DNA of 64,000 bases, from assembly GCA_040901445.1 (NCBI GenBank), contig JBBDYQ010000007.1, positions 1 through 64,000 on the forward strand, written 5' to 3'. This document shows positions 57,327 to 64,000 of the stretch, piece after piece. Source of the DNA: Thermoleophilaceae bacterium (GTDB taxonomy: Bacteria; Actinomycetota; Thermoleophilia; Solirubrobacterales; Thermoleophilaceae). The translations under genes and the position numbers were made by a program. The notes under the pieces were generated by a model. It did not search any database. It saw only the letters and a program-made list of their open reading frames with translations, and was not told the origin of the DNA. Each line of letters begins with the position of its first letter. Within the stretch, counting starts at the first letter, position 1.

Positions 57327-58400
57327 CTACGGCGCCGGCTGCTCCTCCTGCGGCGGGGCCTGCCCGCCCTGGCCTTCCGCACCCTGCGGCGGAACCGGCT
57401 GCGTCAGGTCGGAGATCGAGCCGCGCAGCACGGAGCGACCGGAGTGGCCCTGCTCCTCGTCGATGGGCTCGCGCGACATGTCGAGGAAGCGGTAGTCCTG
57501 GAAGTTGGGCGGCACCGGCGCCGCGCCCTGGAGGTTGCCCTGCTCGTCGGTGAGCTGGGCGCCGATGGACACGGCGTCGTCCTGCCCGTTGTAGAGCCAG
57601 ACCTCGTAGGCGAAGCCCGGGTCCTCCTCCGTGGGGTTCTGCGGCGTGGGCTCCAGCCCCTGGGCCTGCACGATGAGCACGCGCTCCTCCTCGCCGCGCT
57701 GCGCCACCACGGCGCTGCCCTCACCGTCGGAGCCGCTGACCCCCTCCAGGAGGATCGGGCTGCCCACGATGCGCACGTCCTGCTGCGCCTGCTGGGTGTC
57801 ATCGCCGCCCTCGTCGTCGTCGCCGCCGGTGAGCAGGCCCACCGGCCACACCAGCAGGACGAAGAGCACGGCGAGCGCGGCGCCGGCCGCGGCGATGATG
57901 CGGCGGCGCTTGACGGCCGCCTGCGCGTCCGCCGACAGCGGGCCCGCGCTGCGCTCGGGCCGCCCGGGCCGGCGCTCGCGGGGGGCGCGACCGGCGGTGG
58001 CCGGGCGGCGCTCGCGCGTGCGGCGGCTCGCGGCCGCGCCGGCATCGCCCTCGGGAATGTCGGGGCGGGCGCCGTTGCCGTAGAGGGGGTCGAGCGCGTC
58101 GAGCAGCGAGAGCGCCCAGGTGCGGGCGGACTCCGACCGCTTGAGGTGCCCGCGGGTGGCGGTGGACTCGGGCCCGGACTGCTGGCCGAGCACGTAGTCG
58201 GCCACCTGGCCGCGCCAGTCGTTGTCCACGCGCCGCGCGGTGGCCGGGGTGAGGTCCGCCAGGGCATCGCGTGCGAGATCCCGCACGCGCGCCGGGGTCA
58301 TGCCCAGCATGTCCGAGAGGTCGTCGTAGGTCTGCCCCCGCTGGAGGACGAGCTCGATGATGGCTCGCTGGTCCGCGGGAAGCTGGTCGAAGTTCGCCAT
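57327..58400 (-). CDS. Fusion of sigma-region-4-like HTH, membrane helix and anti-sigma-like domain
   Basis: 357 residues. Residues about 5-55 (LPADQRAIIELVLQRGQTYD, then LSDMLGMTPARVRDLARDAL) look like sigma-70 region 4. About 60-105 resembles the anti-sigma helical segment ADYVLGQQSG. An Arg-rich linker (120-166) leads to a membrane helix (about 167-191), then an outside domain (205-330, with FAYEVWLYNG and SRE) like that of anti-sigma-K proteins, and a Gln/Pro-rich tail. Sigma and anti-sigma-like parts in one chain is uncommon. ATG 58400 has TACCCT 10 nt upstream. Confidence 0.8.
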   Translation of the reverse strand: MANFDQLPADQRAIIELVLQRGQTYDDLSDMLGMTPARVRDLARDALADLTPATARRVDNDWRGQVADYVLGQQSGPESTATRGHLKRSESARTWALSLLDALDPLYGNGARPDIPEGDAGAAASRRTRERRPATAGRAPRERRPGRPERSAGPLSADAQAAVKRRRIIAAAGAALAVLFVLLVWPVGLLTGGDDDEGGDDTQQAQQDVRIVGSPILLEGVSGSDGEGSAVVAQRGEEERVLIVQAQGLEPTPQNPTEEDPGFAYEVWLYNGQDDAVSIGAQLTDEQGNLQGAAPVPPNFQDYRFLDMSREPIDEEQGHSGRSVLRGSISDLTQPVPPQGAEGQGGQAPPQEEQPAP

Positions 58401-58410
58401 GTGGAGGCGA

Positions 58411-58420
58411 AGGGTAACCT
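58411..58420. promoter_or_regulatory. Overlapping divergent -10 boxes
   Basis: AGGGTAACCT holds TACCCT on the minus strand (10 nt before ATG 58400) and TAACCT on the plus strand (7 nt before ATG 58428). The boxes share two bases, so the 27-bp spacer drives two leaderless-type genes and polymerase can probably bind only one at a time. Confidence 0.6.
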
Positions 58421-58427
58421 GCCGCCG

Positions 58428-58862
58428 ATGCCGGAGGCCGCACCCACCCCGCCCACCGATGTCCGGGCCACTTTGGACGGCGTCCTGGGCTTCGAGCGGC
58501 TCGACGTGGGGGAGGAGCTGGCACGTGGCCGCTTCGCAGTCGAGGACCGCGTCAAGCAGCCGCTCGGCCTCGTGCACGGCGGCGCCTACGCCGCGCTGGC
58601 CGAGTCCCTCGCGTCCGAGGCCACCTTCCGCGCGGTCTACGAGGACGGCAACATCGCGGTCGGGCTCTCGAACTCGACGAGCTTCTTCCGGCCCGCCACT
58701 CGCGGCACGGTGCACGCCGAGGCCCGCCGCCGCCACCGCGGCCGCACCACCTGGGTCTGGGACGTGGACTTCACCGACGACGACGGCCGCCTGTGCGCCA
58801 CCACCCGCGTGACGATCGCGGTGCGCCCGGCGCCAAGCGTCAGGGAGCGAGAAGCGAGCTGA
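58428..58862 (+). CDS. PaaI-type hotdog thioesterase
   Basis: 144 residues. HGGAYAALAESLASEA (about 47-62) is the PaaI/YbgC-like catalytic helix with the expected Gly-Gly and acidic residue; VGLSNSTSFFRPATRGTVHAEA and WDVDFTDDDGRLCATTRVTIAVR follow. It hydrolyses aryl- or acyl-CoA. Its stop codon lies in the left arm of repeat copy C. Confidence 0.9.
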   Translation: MPEAAPTPPTDVRATLDGVLGFERLDVGEELARGRFAVEDRVKQPLGLVHGGAYAALAESLASEATFRAVYEDGNIAVGLSNSTSFFRPATRGTVHAEARRRHRGRTTWVWDVDFTDDDGRLCATTRVTIAVRPAPSVREREAS

Positions 58863-58929
58863 GCAAGGACGCAGGGAGCGACGCGTGCTCTGCACGCAAG
58901 CGACCGAGGACGCCGCTCAGCGACGCTTC
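58851..58929 (-). repeat. Dispersed structured repeat, copy C
   Basis: Core 58863-58913 on the minus strand is colinear with copies A and B over 51 nt; the first 10 and last 13 positions are nearly invariant. Closing stem: GAAGCG-A-GCTGAGC with GCTCAGC-GA-CGCTTC. Both flanking genes end inside the stem arms (thioesterase TGA left, nadE TGA right), so it probably acts as a two-way terminator. Similarity to copy A continues outside the core, including GCGTCGCT five bases before it. Confidence 0.72.
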
Positions 58930-60704
58930 GCAGCTTCTTGGAAGCGGTTGGTGATCGGCAGGCGGCGGTCGCGCCCGAAGGCCTTCACCGAGATGCGGAT
59001 GCCGGGCGGCGCCTGGCGGCGCTTGTACTCGGCGCGGTCCACGAGGCCCGTGACGCGCGCAACCTCGTCGCGGGGCAGTCCCTGGCGCACCAGCTCGTCC
59101 TGATCGAGGTCGCGCTCCACGTAGCCCTCGAGGATGCGGTCGAGCACGTCGTAGGGAGGCAGCGACTCGTCGTCGCGCTGCTCGTGGCGCAGCTCCGCCG
59201 ACGGAGGGCGCTCCAGCACCGAGGCGGGCACCAGCTCGCGGCCGGCGCGCGCATTGCGGTGCTCCACCAGCCGGTACACCCAGCCCTTGAAGACGTCCTT
59301 GAGCACCGCGAAGCCGCCCGCCATGTCGCCGTAGAGGGTGGCGTAGCCCACCGACATCTCCGACTTGTTGCCCGTGGTGAGCACGAGCCAGCCGAACTTG
59401 TTCGACAGCGCCATCACGAGGTTGCCGCGGATGCGCGCCTGCAGGTTCTCCTCGGCGATGCCGGGCTCGCGGCCGGCGAACGGCTCGGCCAGCAGCCCGT
59501 CGTATGCGTCCATCGCCCCGCTGATCGGCAGCTCGAGCGCGTCGCAGCCCAGGTTCTCGGCGATCCGGTGTGCGTCGGACTGGGTGCCCTCCGACGAGTA
59601 GCGCGACGGCATGACCACGCACGTCACGCTCTCGGCGCCGAGAGCGTCCACCGCCAGGAGCGCCACCAGCGCGGAGTCGATGCCTCCCGAGAGGCCGAAC
59701 ACCACCCGCTCGAAGCCGTTCTTCTCCACGTAGTCGCGCAGTCCGGTGACGAGCGCGGCATAGACCTCCTCCTCGGGCCCCATCACCTCGGCCACCGGGC
59801 CGCCGAGGTCCGTCTCGGGCGAGGCGCCGGCCACGGCCGCGGCGGCGGGCGCCGTGCGCAGCCGCGCCAGCGTGGGCACGGGCTGGCGCGAGCCCTCGCG
59901 CCGCTCGCGGAGCACGGCGCCGCGATGGCGCGGGTCCACGAGCCGCTGCTGCGCCACGGCCCCGAGGTCGAGCGTGCACACGCACAGCGACTCCTCGAAC
60001 TGCGGGGCGCGGGCGATGACGCGGCCGTCCTGGTCGATGGCCACGCTGTGCCCGTCGAAGACGAGCTCGTCCTGCCCGCCCACGAGGTTGCAGAAGAGCA
60101 TCACGGCCAAGTTGTCACGCGCCCGCTGCGCCAGCATCCGCTCGCGCTCGATTCCCTTGCCGCGATGGTATGGGGAGGCGGACAGGTTCACGATCACCTG
60201 CGCGCCCGCCAGCGCCTCGGAAGTGGCGGGGGGGCCGGGCTCCCAGATGTCCTCGCAGACGGTGAGGCCGACGGCCACGCCGTTGACGTCGATCAGCGCC
60301 GGCTCGCTACCGGCCTGGAAGTAGCGCTGCTCGTCGAAGACGCCGTAGTTGGGCAGCTCCATCTTGCGGTAGACGGCCGCCACGCCACCTTCCGCCAGCA
60401 CGGCCGCGGCGTTGTACACGTCGTCGGCCAGCTGCGGGAAGCCCACCAGCGCCACGATGCCCTCGCACGCTGCGGCGATCTCGTCCAGCGCCGCGCGCGC
60501 CGCCTCGAGGAAGTGCGTCTTGAGCAGCAGGTCCTCCGGCGGATAGCCGGTTACCGCCAGCTCGGGGAACACCACCATCGTGGCGCCCTCCGCGCGGGCG
60601 CGCTCCACGAGCTCGCGGGCGCGGCGGGCGTTGCCCTCGATGTCGCCCACGACGGCGTTCATCTGCGCGAGCGCGACGCGCAGCGGTTCGAACCGCATGG
60701 TCAT
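58917..60704 (-). CDS. nadE: Glutamine-dependent NAD+ synthetase
   Basis: 595 residues. N-terminal nitrilase-type glutaminase (1-270) with triad E48 (FPELAVTGYPPED), K114 (YRKMELPNYGVFDE) and C150 (LTVCEDIWEP). C-terminal synthetase has P-loop SGGIDS (339-344), LPISGAMDAYDGL, TTGNKSEMSVGYATLYGDMAGG and DYLDR-like ending EYKRRQAPPGI. Full length, both halves intact. It makes NAD from deamido-NAD with glutamine as nitrogen donor. GATACT lies 7 nt before ATG 60704. Confidence 0.97.
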   Translation of the reverse strand: MTMRFEPLRVALAQMNAVVGDIEGNARRARELVERARAEGATMVVFPELAVTGYPPEDLLLKTHFLEAARAALDEIAAACEGIVALVGFPQLADDVYNAAAVLAEGGVAAVYRKMELPNYGVFDEQRYFQAGSEPALIDVNGVAVGLTVCEDIWEPGPPATSEALAGAQVIVNLSASPYHRGKGIERERMLAQRARDNLAVMLFCNLVGGQDELVFDGHSVAIDQDGRVIARAPQFEESLCVCTLDLGAVAQQRLVDPRHRGAVLRERREGSRQPVPTLARLRTAPAAAAVAGASPETDLGGPVAEVMGPEEEVYAALVTGLRDYVEKNGFERVVFGLSGGIDSALVALLAVDALGAESVTCVVMPSRYSSEGTQSDAHRIAENLGCDALELPISGAMDAYDGLLAEPFAGREPGIAEENLQARIRGNLVMALSNKFGWLVLTTGNKSEMSVGYATLYGDMAGGFAVLKDVFKGWVYRLVEHRNARAGRELVPASVLERPPSAELRHEQRDDESLPPYDVLDRILEGYVERDLDQDELVRQGLPRDEVARVTGLVDRAEYKRRQAPPGIRISVKAFGRDRRLPITNRFQEAAKRR

Positions 60705-60728
60705 GCCCCCAAGTATCGCGCGGGACGC

Positions 60729-61151
60729 TCAGGCGGCCCGTGAGCCTGCAAGCACGCGTTCATGCGCCGGCAGGCGCATGAGGAGGTGGGTGCCGTCGCG
60801 GCCGGCGCGCAGGTCGAAGCTGCGCGTGAGCTCGCGAATGAGGAACAGGCCGCGACCGCCGTTGTCGTCGCTGCGCTCGCGCTCGCTGCGGAAGCGCCCG
60901 CGATCGGTGACCTCGACCACCAGCTCGCCGCCGTCGAGGGTGCACGTGACTGTGATCGGGCACTCGTCCGCGTCCTTCGCGCAGCCGTGGCGCATGGCGT
61001 TGGTCACGGCCTCGGTGGCCACGAGGCAGGCGCTGAAGGTGTCCTCCTCCTGCAACCTGCTGCGCTGCGCCCAGCCCGTGACGAACTCGCGCATCACGCG
61101 CAGCTCTGCGGGATCGGCATGGAGTTGAATCGACTCCGACAGTTGTCCCAC
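60729..61151 (-). CDS. RsbW-like anti-sigma regulatory ATPase
   Basis: 140 residues, HATPase_c_2. N-box ACLVATEAVTNAMRHG, G1 VVEVTDRGRF and G2 DNGGRGLFLIRELT; LMRLPAH ends the last strand. Second RsbW-like gene in the window (first at 27737). GTG 61151 is taken as start; no ribosome site is clear. A phospho-partner is not seen nearby; the neighbours are nadE and amt. Confidence 0.88.
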   Translation of the reverse strand: MGQLSESIQLHADPAELRVMREFVTGWAQRSRLQEEDTFSACLVATEAVTNAMRHGCAKDADECPITVTCTLDGGELVVEVTDRGRFRSERERSDDNGGRGLFLIRELTRSFDLRAGRDGTHLLMRLPAHERVLAGSRAA

Positions 61152-61214
61152 AAAGCGAGCATGCCCGGTTGCCGCTTGGGTGAAACGCGCCGGCGCCCGC
61201 GCGCCAGGGACCGG

Positions 61215-62525
61215 TCAGGTGGGCTGGGCCACCGGCACCGGCGGCTCCACGCCGTCCTCCTGCGACACCAGGATCGCGCCCTCTCCCGTCGCGTAGGCCT
61301 CCTCGCCGTGCTGGGTGATGTCCATCCCCATGGCCTCGTCCCGCTCGGTGACGCGCAGCGGCATGACCAGCCCGATGACCTTGAGGAGCACGTAGGTAAC
61401 GGCGAACGCATAGGCGGGAGTCGCGAGCGCCGCCAGCGCCTGGTCGGCGAGCTGCGCCGCGTTGCCGTAGAACAGCCCGTCGGAGACGCCGTTCCACGAC
61501 GCCTGGGCGACGAAGCCGAGGAAGAGGATGCCGGTGAGGCCGGCGATGCCGTGTGCGGCGAGCACGTCGAGCGTCTCGTCCACACGCGTGCGCGGGCGCC
61601 AGACGATGACCGCGTAGCACGGCAGGGCGGCGACGCCGCCGAGCAGCATCGCCCAGCCGGGGCTTATGAAGCCGCCCGCCGGCGTGATCCCCACGCAGCC
61701 GACGATGATCGCCGTGGCCGCTCCGACCGCCGTCACACGCCTGCCGCGGAGGGCGTCGAGCAGGAACCAGACCAGCAGCGTGCACGCGGGTGTGAGCAGC
61801 GTGTTGGTCAATGCGAGCACGCTCGCGTCGCCCGTCGAGAAGCCGCTGCCGCCGTTGAAGCCGAACCACCCGAACCAGAGCAGGCTGGCTCCGAGCACCA
61901 CGTAGACCCCGTTGTGCGGCAGCAGCGCCTGGCGACCGTAGTCCTTCCTCGCGCCCACCACGAGCGCAGCGGCGAGCGCCCCGAAGCCGGATCCCATCTC
62001 GACCGCGATGCCGCCGGCGAAGTCGAGCGTGCCGCCCTCCTGCAGCCAGCCGCCCCCGAAGCCCCAGTGCGCGAGCACGGCGTACACCAGCACCGACCAC
62101 AGGGCGGCGAAGACCAGGAACGCCGAGAAGCGCATCCGCTCCACCACGGCGCCGGAGATGAGCGCCACCGTGAGGATGCAGAAGGTGCCCTGGTACGCGA
62201 AGAAGAGGAGGTGCGGGATCGTCGTCCCCTCGCGCGGCTCGAAGGTCACTCCGCTCAGGCCCACGTGGCCCAGGCCGCCGATGATCGGGTTGCCTTCGTC
62301 GAAGGCCAGCGAGTACCCCACCGTGGCCCACGTCACGGCGCCGACCGCGATTGCGGCGATGCACATCATGAAGGTGTTGAGCGTGTTCTTGCCGCGCACC
62401 AGGCCTGCGTAGAAGAGCCCGAGCGCGGGGGTCATCATGAGGACGAGTGCGGTGGCCACGAGCATCCACGCCGTGTCGCCCGTGTCCACCTGCGGGGCCT
62501 GCGCCAGGATCTCCAGGCCGCTCAC
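61215..62525 (-). CDS. amt: Ammonium transporter
   Basis: 436 residues, 11 membrane segments. GLFYAGLVRGKNTLNT, the outer Trp/Phe gate region, DFAGGIAVEMGSGFGALAAA and DVLAAHGIAGLTGI. The second pore His is present (H325), but the first, H168 in E. coli AmtB, is E176. This is the form seen in fungal Mep1-type transporters. The C-terminal tail, which binds PII, is about 35 residues. GTG 62525 overlaps the glnK stop (GTGA). Confidence 0.94.
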   Translation of the reverse strand: MSGLEILAQAPQVDTGDTAWMLVATALVLMMTPALGLFYAGLVRGKNTLNTFMMCIAAIAVGAVTWATVGYSLAFDEGNPIIGGLGHVGLSGVTFEPREGTTIPHLLFFAYQGTFCILTVALISGAVVERMRFSAFLVFAALWSVLVYAVLAHWGFGGGWLQEGGTLDFAGGIAVEMGSGFGALAAALVVGARKDYGRQALLPHNGVYVVLGASLLWFGWFGFNGGSGFSTGDASVLALTNTLLTPACTLLVWFLLDALRGRRVTAVGAATAIIVGCVGITPAGGFISPGWAMLLGGVAALPCYAVIVWRPRTRVDETLDVLAAHGIAGLTGILFLGFVAQASWNGVSDGLFYGNAAQLADQALAALATPAYAFAVTYVLLKVIGLVMPLRVTERDEAMGMDITQHGEEAYATGEGAILVSQEDGVEPPVPVAQPT

Positions 62526-62875
62526 GAGCCCACCGGGGTGACGGCGCCGTGGTCGGTCTCGCCGGTGCGGATCCGGACGACCCGCTCGAGCGGCACGACC
62601 ATGATCTTGCCGTCGCCGACCTCACCGGTGCGCGCGCCGTCGCAGAGCGCGTCGATCGTGGGCTGGACGAAGTCGTCGGAGACCGCGATCTCGAAGCGGA
62701 TCTTGTCGCTGAGCCCCATCTTCACGGTCGTCCCGCGGTAGGTCTCGACCCGGTCGAGCTCGCCGCCGTGCCCCTGGACCCGGCTGAGCGAGAGCCCGCG
62801 CACCTCGGCGCGGTAGAGGCGTTCCAGCACGTCGTTCGCCTTCTCGGGGCGGACGATGCCGATCACGAGCTTCAC
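62522..62875 (-). CDS. glnK: PII nitrogen-regulatory protein
   Basis: 117 residues. N-terminal KLVIGIVRPEKANDVLERL, T-loop DRVETYRGTTVKMGLSDKI, and B-loop TGEVGDGKIMVVPLERVVRIRTGE. Tyr46 of the T-loop is kept, but position 51, uridylylated in E. coli and adenylylated in actinobacteria, is Val. It senses ATP/ADP and 2-oxoglutarate and gates Amt. GTG start behind AAGGAG; coupled to amt. 62876-62991 holds no gene. Confidence 0.95.
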   Translation of the reverse strand: MKLVIGIVRPEKANDVLERLYRAEVRGLSLSRVQGHGGELDRVETYRGTTVKMGLSDKIRFEIAVSDDFVQPTIDALCDGARTGEVGDGKIMVVPLERVVRIRTGETDHGAVTPVGS

Positions 62876-62991
62876 AGTGCGTGCTCCTTGGGTCGTCGAC
62901 GAGGGCGCAGCCGGCCGCCAGTCTCGGCGCGCCTCGGCACTGAGTCATTCGCCCGCCGTACAGGATTCGCCGCGGGCTTTTGGCCCTGTGG

Positions 62992-63402
62992 CTAGGGAGC
63001 CCCGGCCCTTCCGAGGTGGAAGTCCACGAACTCGCCCAGCGCATCGGGGCGCTCGGCGTGCTGGATCCGGTCCGCGGAGACGGCCGCCAGCGGCGTGTCC
63101 AGCGCGGGCTCGCGCTCAAGCAGCACGGCCAGCCCCTCGTTGGCCAGCTCCGGGCCGGCGCCCTCCCGCAGGGAGGCGGTGCCCTCGGGTGGGCGCGCGT
63201 CGCGGTGCAGGACCACCACGTTGCCGGCGTCGACGGCGTCCGCGAGGGCGGGGGAGAGAACGGGCTCACCGCGGTAGGGCTCGCCCACGGAGGCGCGCGG
63301 CTCGACGGTGGACTCGTCGCGCGACTGGAAGAATAGGATCACGGCGCCCACGGCCAGCACCGCGAGCAGCACGGCGAGGATGGCGGCGCCCGCGCGCCTC
63401 AC
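62992..63402 (-). CDS. Membrane-anchored protein of unknown function
   Basis: 136 residues from GTG 63402, which overlaps the TGA of the deacylase gene (GTGA). One N-terminal membrane helix (about 4-27, AILAVLLAVLAVGAVILFF), then an acidic soluble outside part with HRDARPPEGT. No domain recognised. It may be a small lipoprotein-like or periplasmic partner. Confidence 0.7.
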   Translation of the reverse strand: MRRAGAAILAVLLAVLAVGAVILFFQSRDESTVEPRASVGEPYRGEPVLSPALADAVDAGNVVVLHRDARPPEGTASLREGAGPELANEGLAVLLEREPALDTPLAAVSADRIQHAERPDALGEFVDFHLGRAGAP

Positions 63403-63851
63403 GCCTCGATGCGGGCCACCGTGGCCCGCGTGCAGCGCACCAGCGCGCGCGGGTCGACCTCGAACAGCGAGTTGCCGTCGCCTCCGGCCGCCCAGACCTT
63501 CGCGTGCGTGAGCAGCACCTCGTCGAAGACCACGGGCAGGCTGTGGGCGAAGGGGGCGACCCCGCCGACCGAGAAGCCCGTGGCGGCCCGCACCTCCTCG
63601 GGGGACGCCTGGCGGGCCTCCGCGCAGTCGAGCGCATCGCAGAGCCGGTTCACGTCCACGCGGTGCTCGCCGGAGGCCACGCACAGGACCGGCTCGCCGT
63701 CCGCCACGAACACGATCGACTTGGCGATCCGGGCCGGCTCGCAGCCCACGGCGTCGGCGGCCTCCTGCACGGTGCGGGTGGGCCGCTCCAGCGTCCGGAC
63801 GCTGACCTCGAGCCCGAGCTCCCGGGCGGCGCTCTTGACTTTCTCGCGCAT
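63399..63851 (-). CDS. YbaK/ProX-type aminoacyl-tRNA deacylase
   Basis: 150 residues. VQEAADAVGCEPARIAKSIVF and the Lys there, GEHRVDVNRL, GFSVGGVAPFAH and the FDEVLL strand match the YbaK/EbsC fold, which removes Ala or Cys from mischarged tRNA-Pro. The window also encodes ProRS with its own editing insert. ATG 63851 overlaps the upstream stop by one base (TGATG). Confidence 0.92.
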   Translation of the reverse strand: MREKVKSAARELGLEVSVRTLERPTRTVQEAADAVGCEPARIAKSIVFVADGEPVLCVASGEHRVDVNRLCDALDCAEARQASPEEVRAATGFSVGGVAPFAHSLPVVFDEVLLTHAKVWAAGGDGNSLFEVDPRALVRCTRATVARIEA

Positions 63852-64000
63852 CAGTCGGCGCCGGCCGCCGCGGCGGCGTCGCGCCGCAGCGGGGGCAGTC
63901 CCTCGGGGCCCTCCGGGGCGACCCCCGCGGCCTCGGTGAGCTCGGCCAGCGTGAACGCCACGTCGCCGGCGAGGTCGTCCACGTCGGCGAGCACGTCGAA
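63851..64000 (-). CDS. C-terminal end of an unidentified protein (partial)
   Basis: The last 49 codons of a gene that continues beyond the window. Readable as FDVLADVDDLAGDVAFTLAE, then TEAAGVAPEGPEG, an Arg pair and an Ala-rich end. Too short to identify. Its TGA overlaps the deacylase ATG, so it belongs to the same operon. Confidence 0.75.
   Translation of the reverse strand, partial: FDVLADVDDLAGDVAFTLAELTEAAGVAPEGPEGLPPLRRDAAAAAGAD

Overview
The window is 64 kb of very GC-rich chromosome with dense, mostly same-strand operons in which stop and start codons overlap (GTGA, ATGA, TGATG). Gene content points to a deep-branching actinobacterium, most likely class Thermoleophilia (Solirubrobacterales-like). 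The signs are SepF division, an FHA plus MerR pair like mycobacterial GarA/FtsR, an RsiG-like protein, a c-di-AMP riboswitch before a cell-wall peptidase, and a MurA with Asp in place of the fosfomycin-target Cys. The taxonomic placement is inference.

Layout. 1-1.2 kb: end of an rRNA operon (23S 3' part, 5S, terminator). 1.3-13.2 kb: mixed metabolic and secreted genes (GST, a glycosidase-like secreted protein, thioesterase, DUF389, IDH-family enzyme, TSUP transporter, CysN-CysC fusion, MsrB, HD protein, large six-hairpin-type secreted protein). 13.4-20.9 kb: murA, then the histidine operon hisZ-G-D-B-H-A-F, with a VapBC-type toxin-antitoxin pair spliced between hisA and hisF. 20.9-28.1 kb: LTD-like secreted protein, tRNA nucleotidyltransferase, PgeF, YggS, then a coupled trio of membrane SpoIIE-type phosphatase, subtilisin-like protease with ASWS-repeat tail, and RsbW-like ATPase. 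28.1-36.9 kb: growth and division genes (sepF, proC, yggT, lspA, rluD, rpsB, tsf, pyrH, frr, uppS, cdsA). 36.9-40.5 kb: riboswitch-controlled M23 peptidase, an unknown Cys-containing protein, an SDR, and a decayed patch holding a 385-bp inverted-repeat-bounded segment and a broken luciferase-like monooxygenase. 40.5-47 kb: dxr, rseP, fatty acyl-CoA ligase, LysM transglycosylase, ispG. 47-50.2 kb: two more glycosidase-like secreted paralogs. 50.2-57.3 kb: sodA, proS, a CDP-alcohol phosphatidyltransferase, RsiG-like, FHA, MerR, apt, SRPBCC, alkyl-DHAP-synthase-like flavoenzyme. 57.3-64 kb: sigma-region-4/anti-sigma-like fusion, thioesterase, nadE, RsbW-like ATPase, amt-glnK, a membrane-anchored unknown, YbaK-type deacylase and the end of an unidentified gene.

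Shared features. At least thirteen transcription units start with a TANNNT hexamer 7-10 nt before the start codon, the signature of leaderless mRNAs; at 58.4 kb two such boxes overlap back to back. Two intergenic families stand out. One is a GGGGTCAGGTC palindrome (13.3 and 38.2 kb). The other is a roughly 80-105-bp element with a conserved 51-nt core and non-conserved but self-complementary ends, present three times (29.6, 32.3, 58.9 kb). MEP isoprenoid genes (dxr, ispG) and uppS, cdsA, murA, lspA and sepF make this largely an envelope-building neighbourhood. Amt and PII form the nitrogen unit; both carry unusual residues at key sites.
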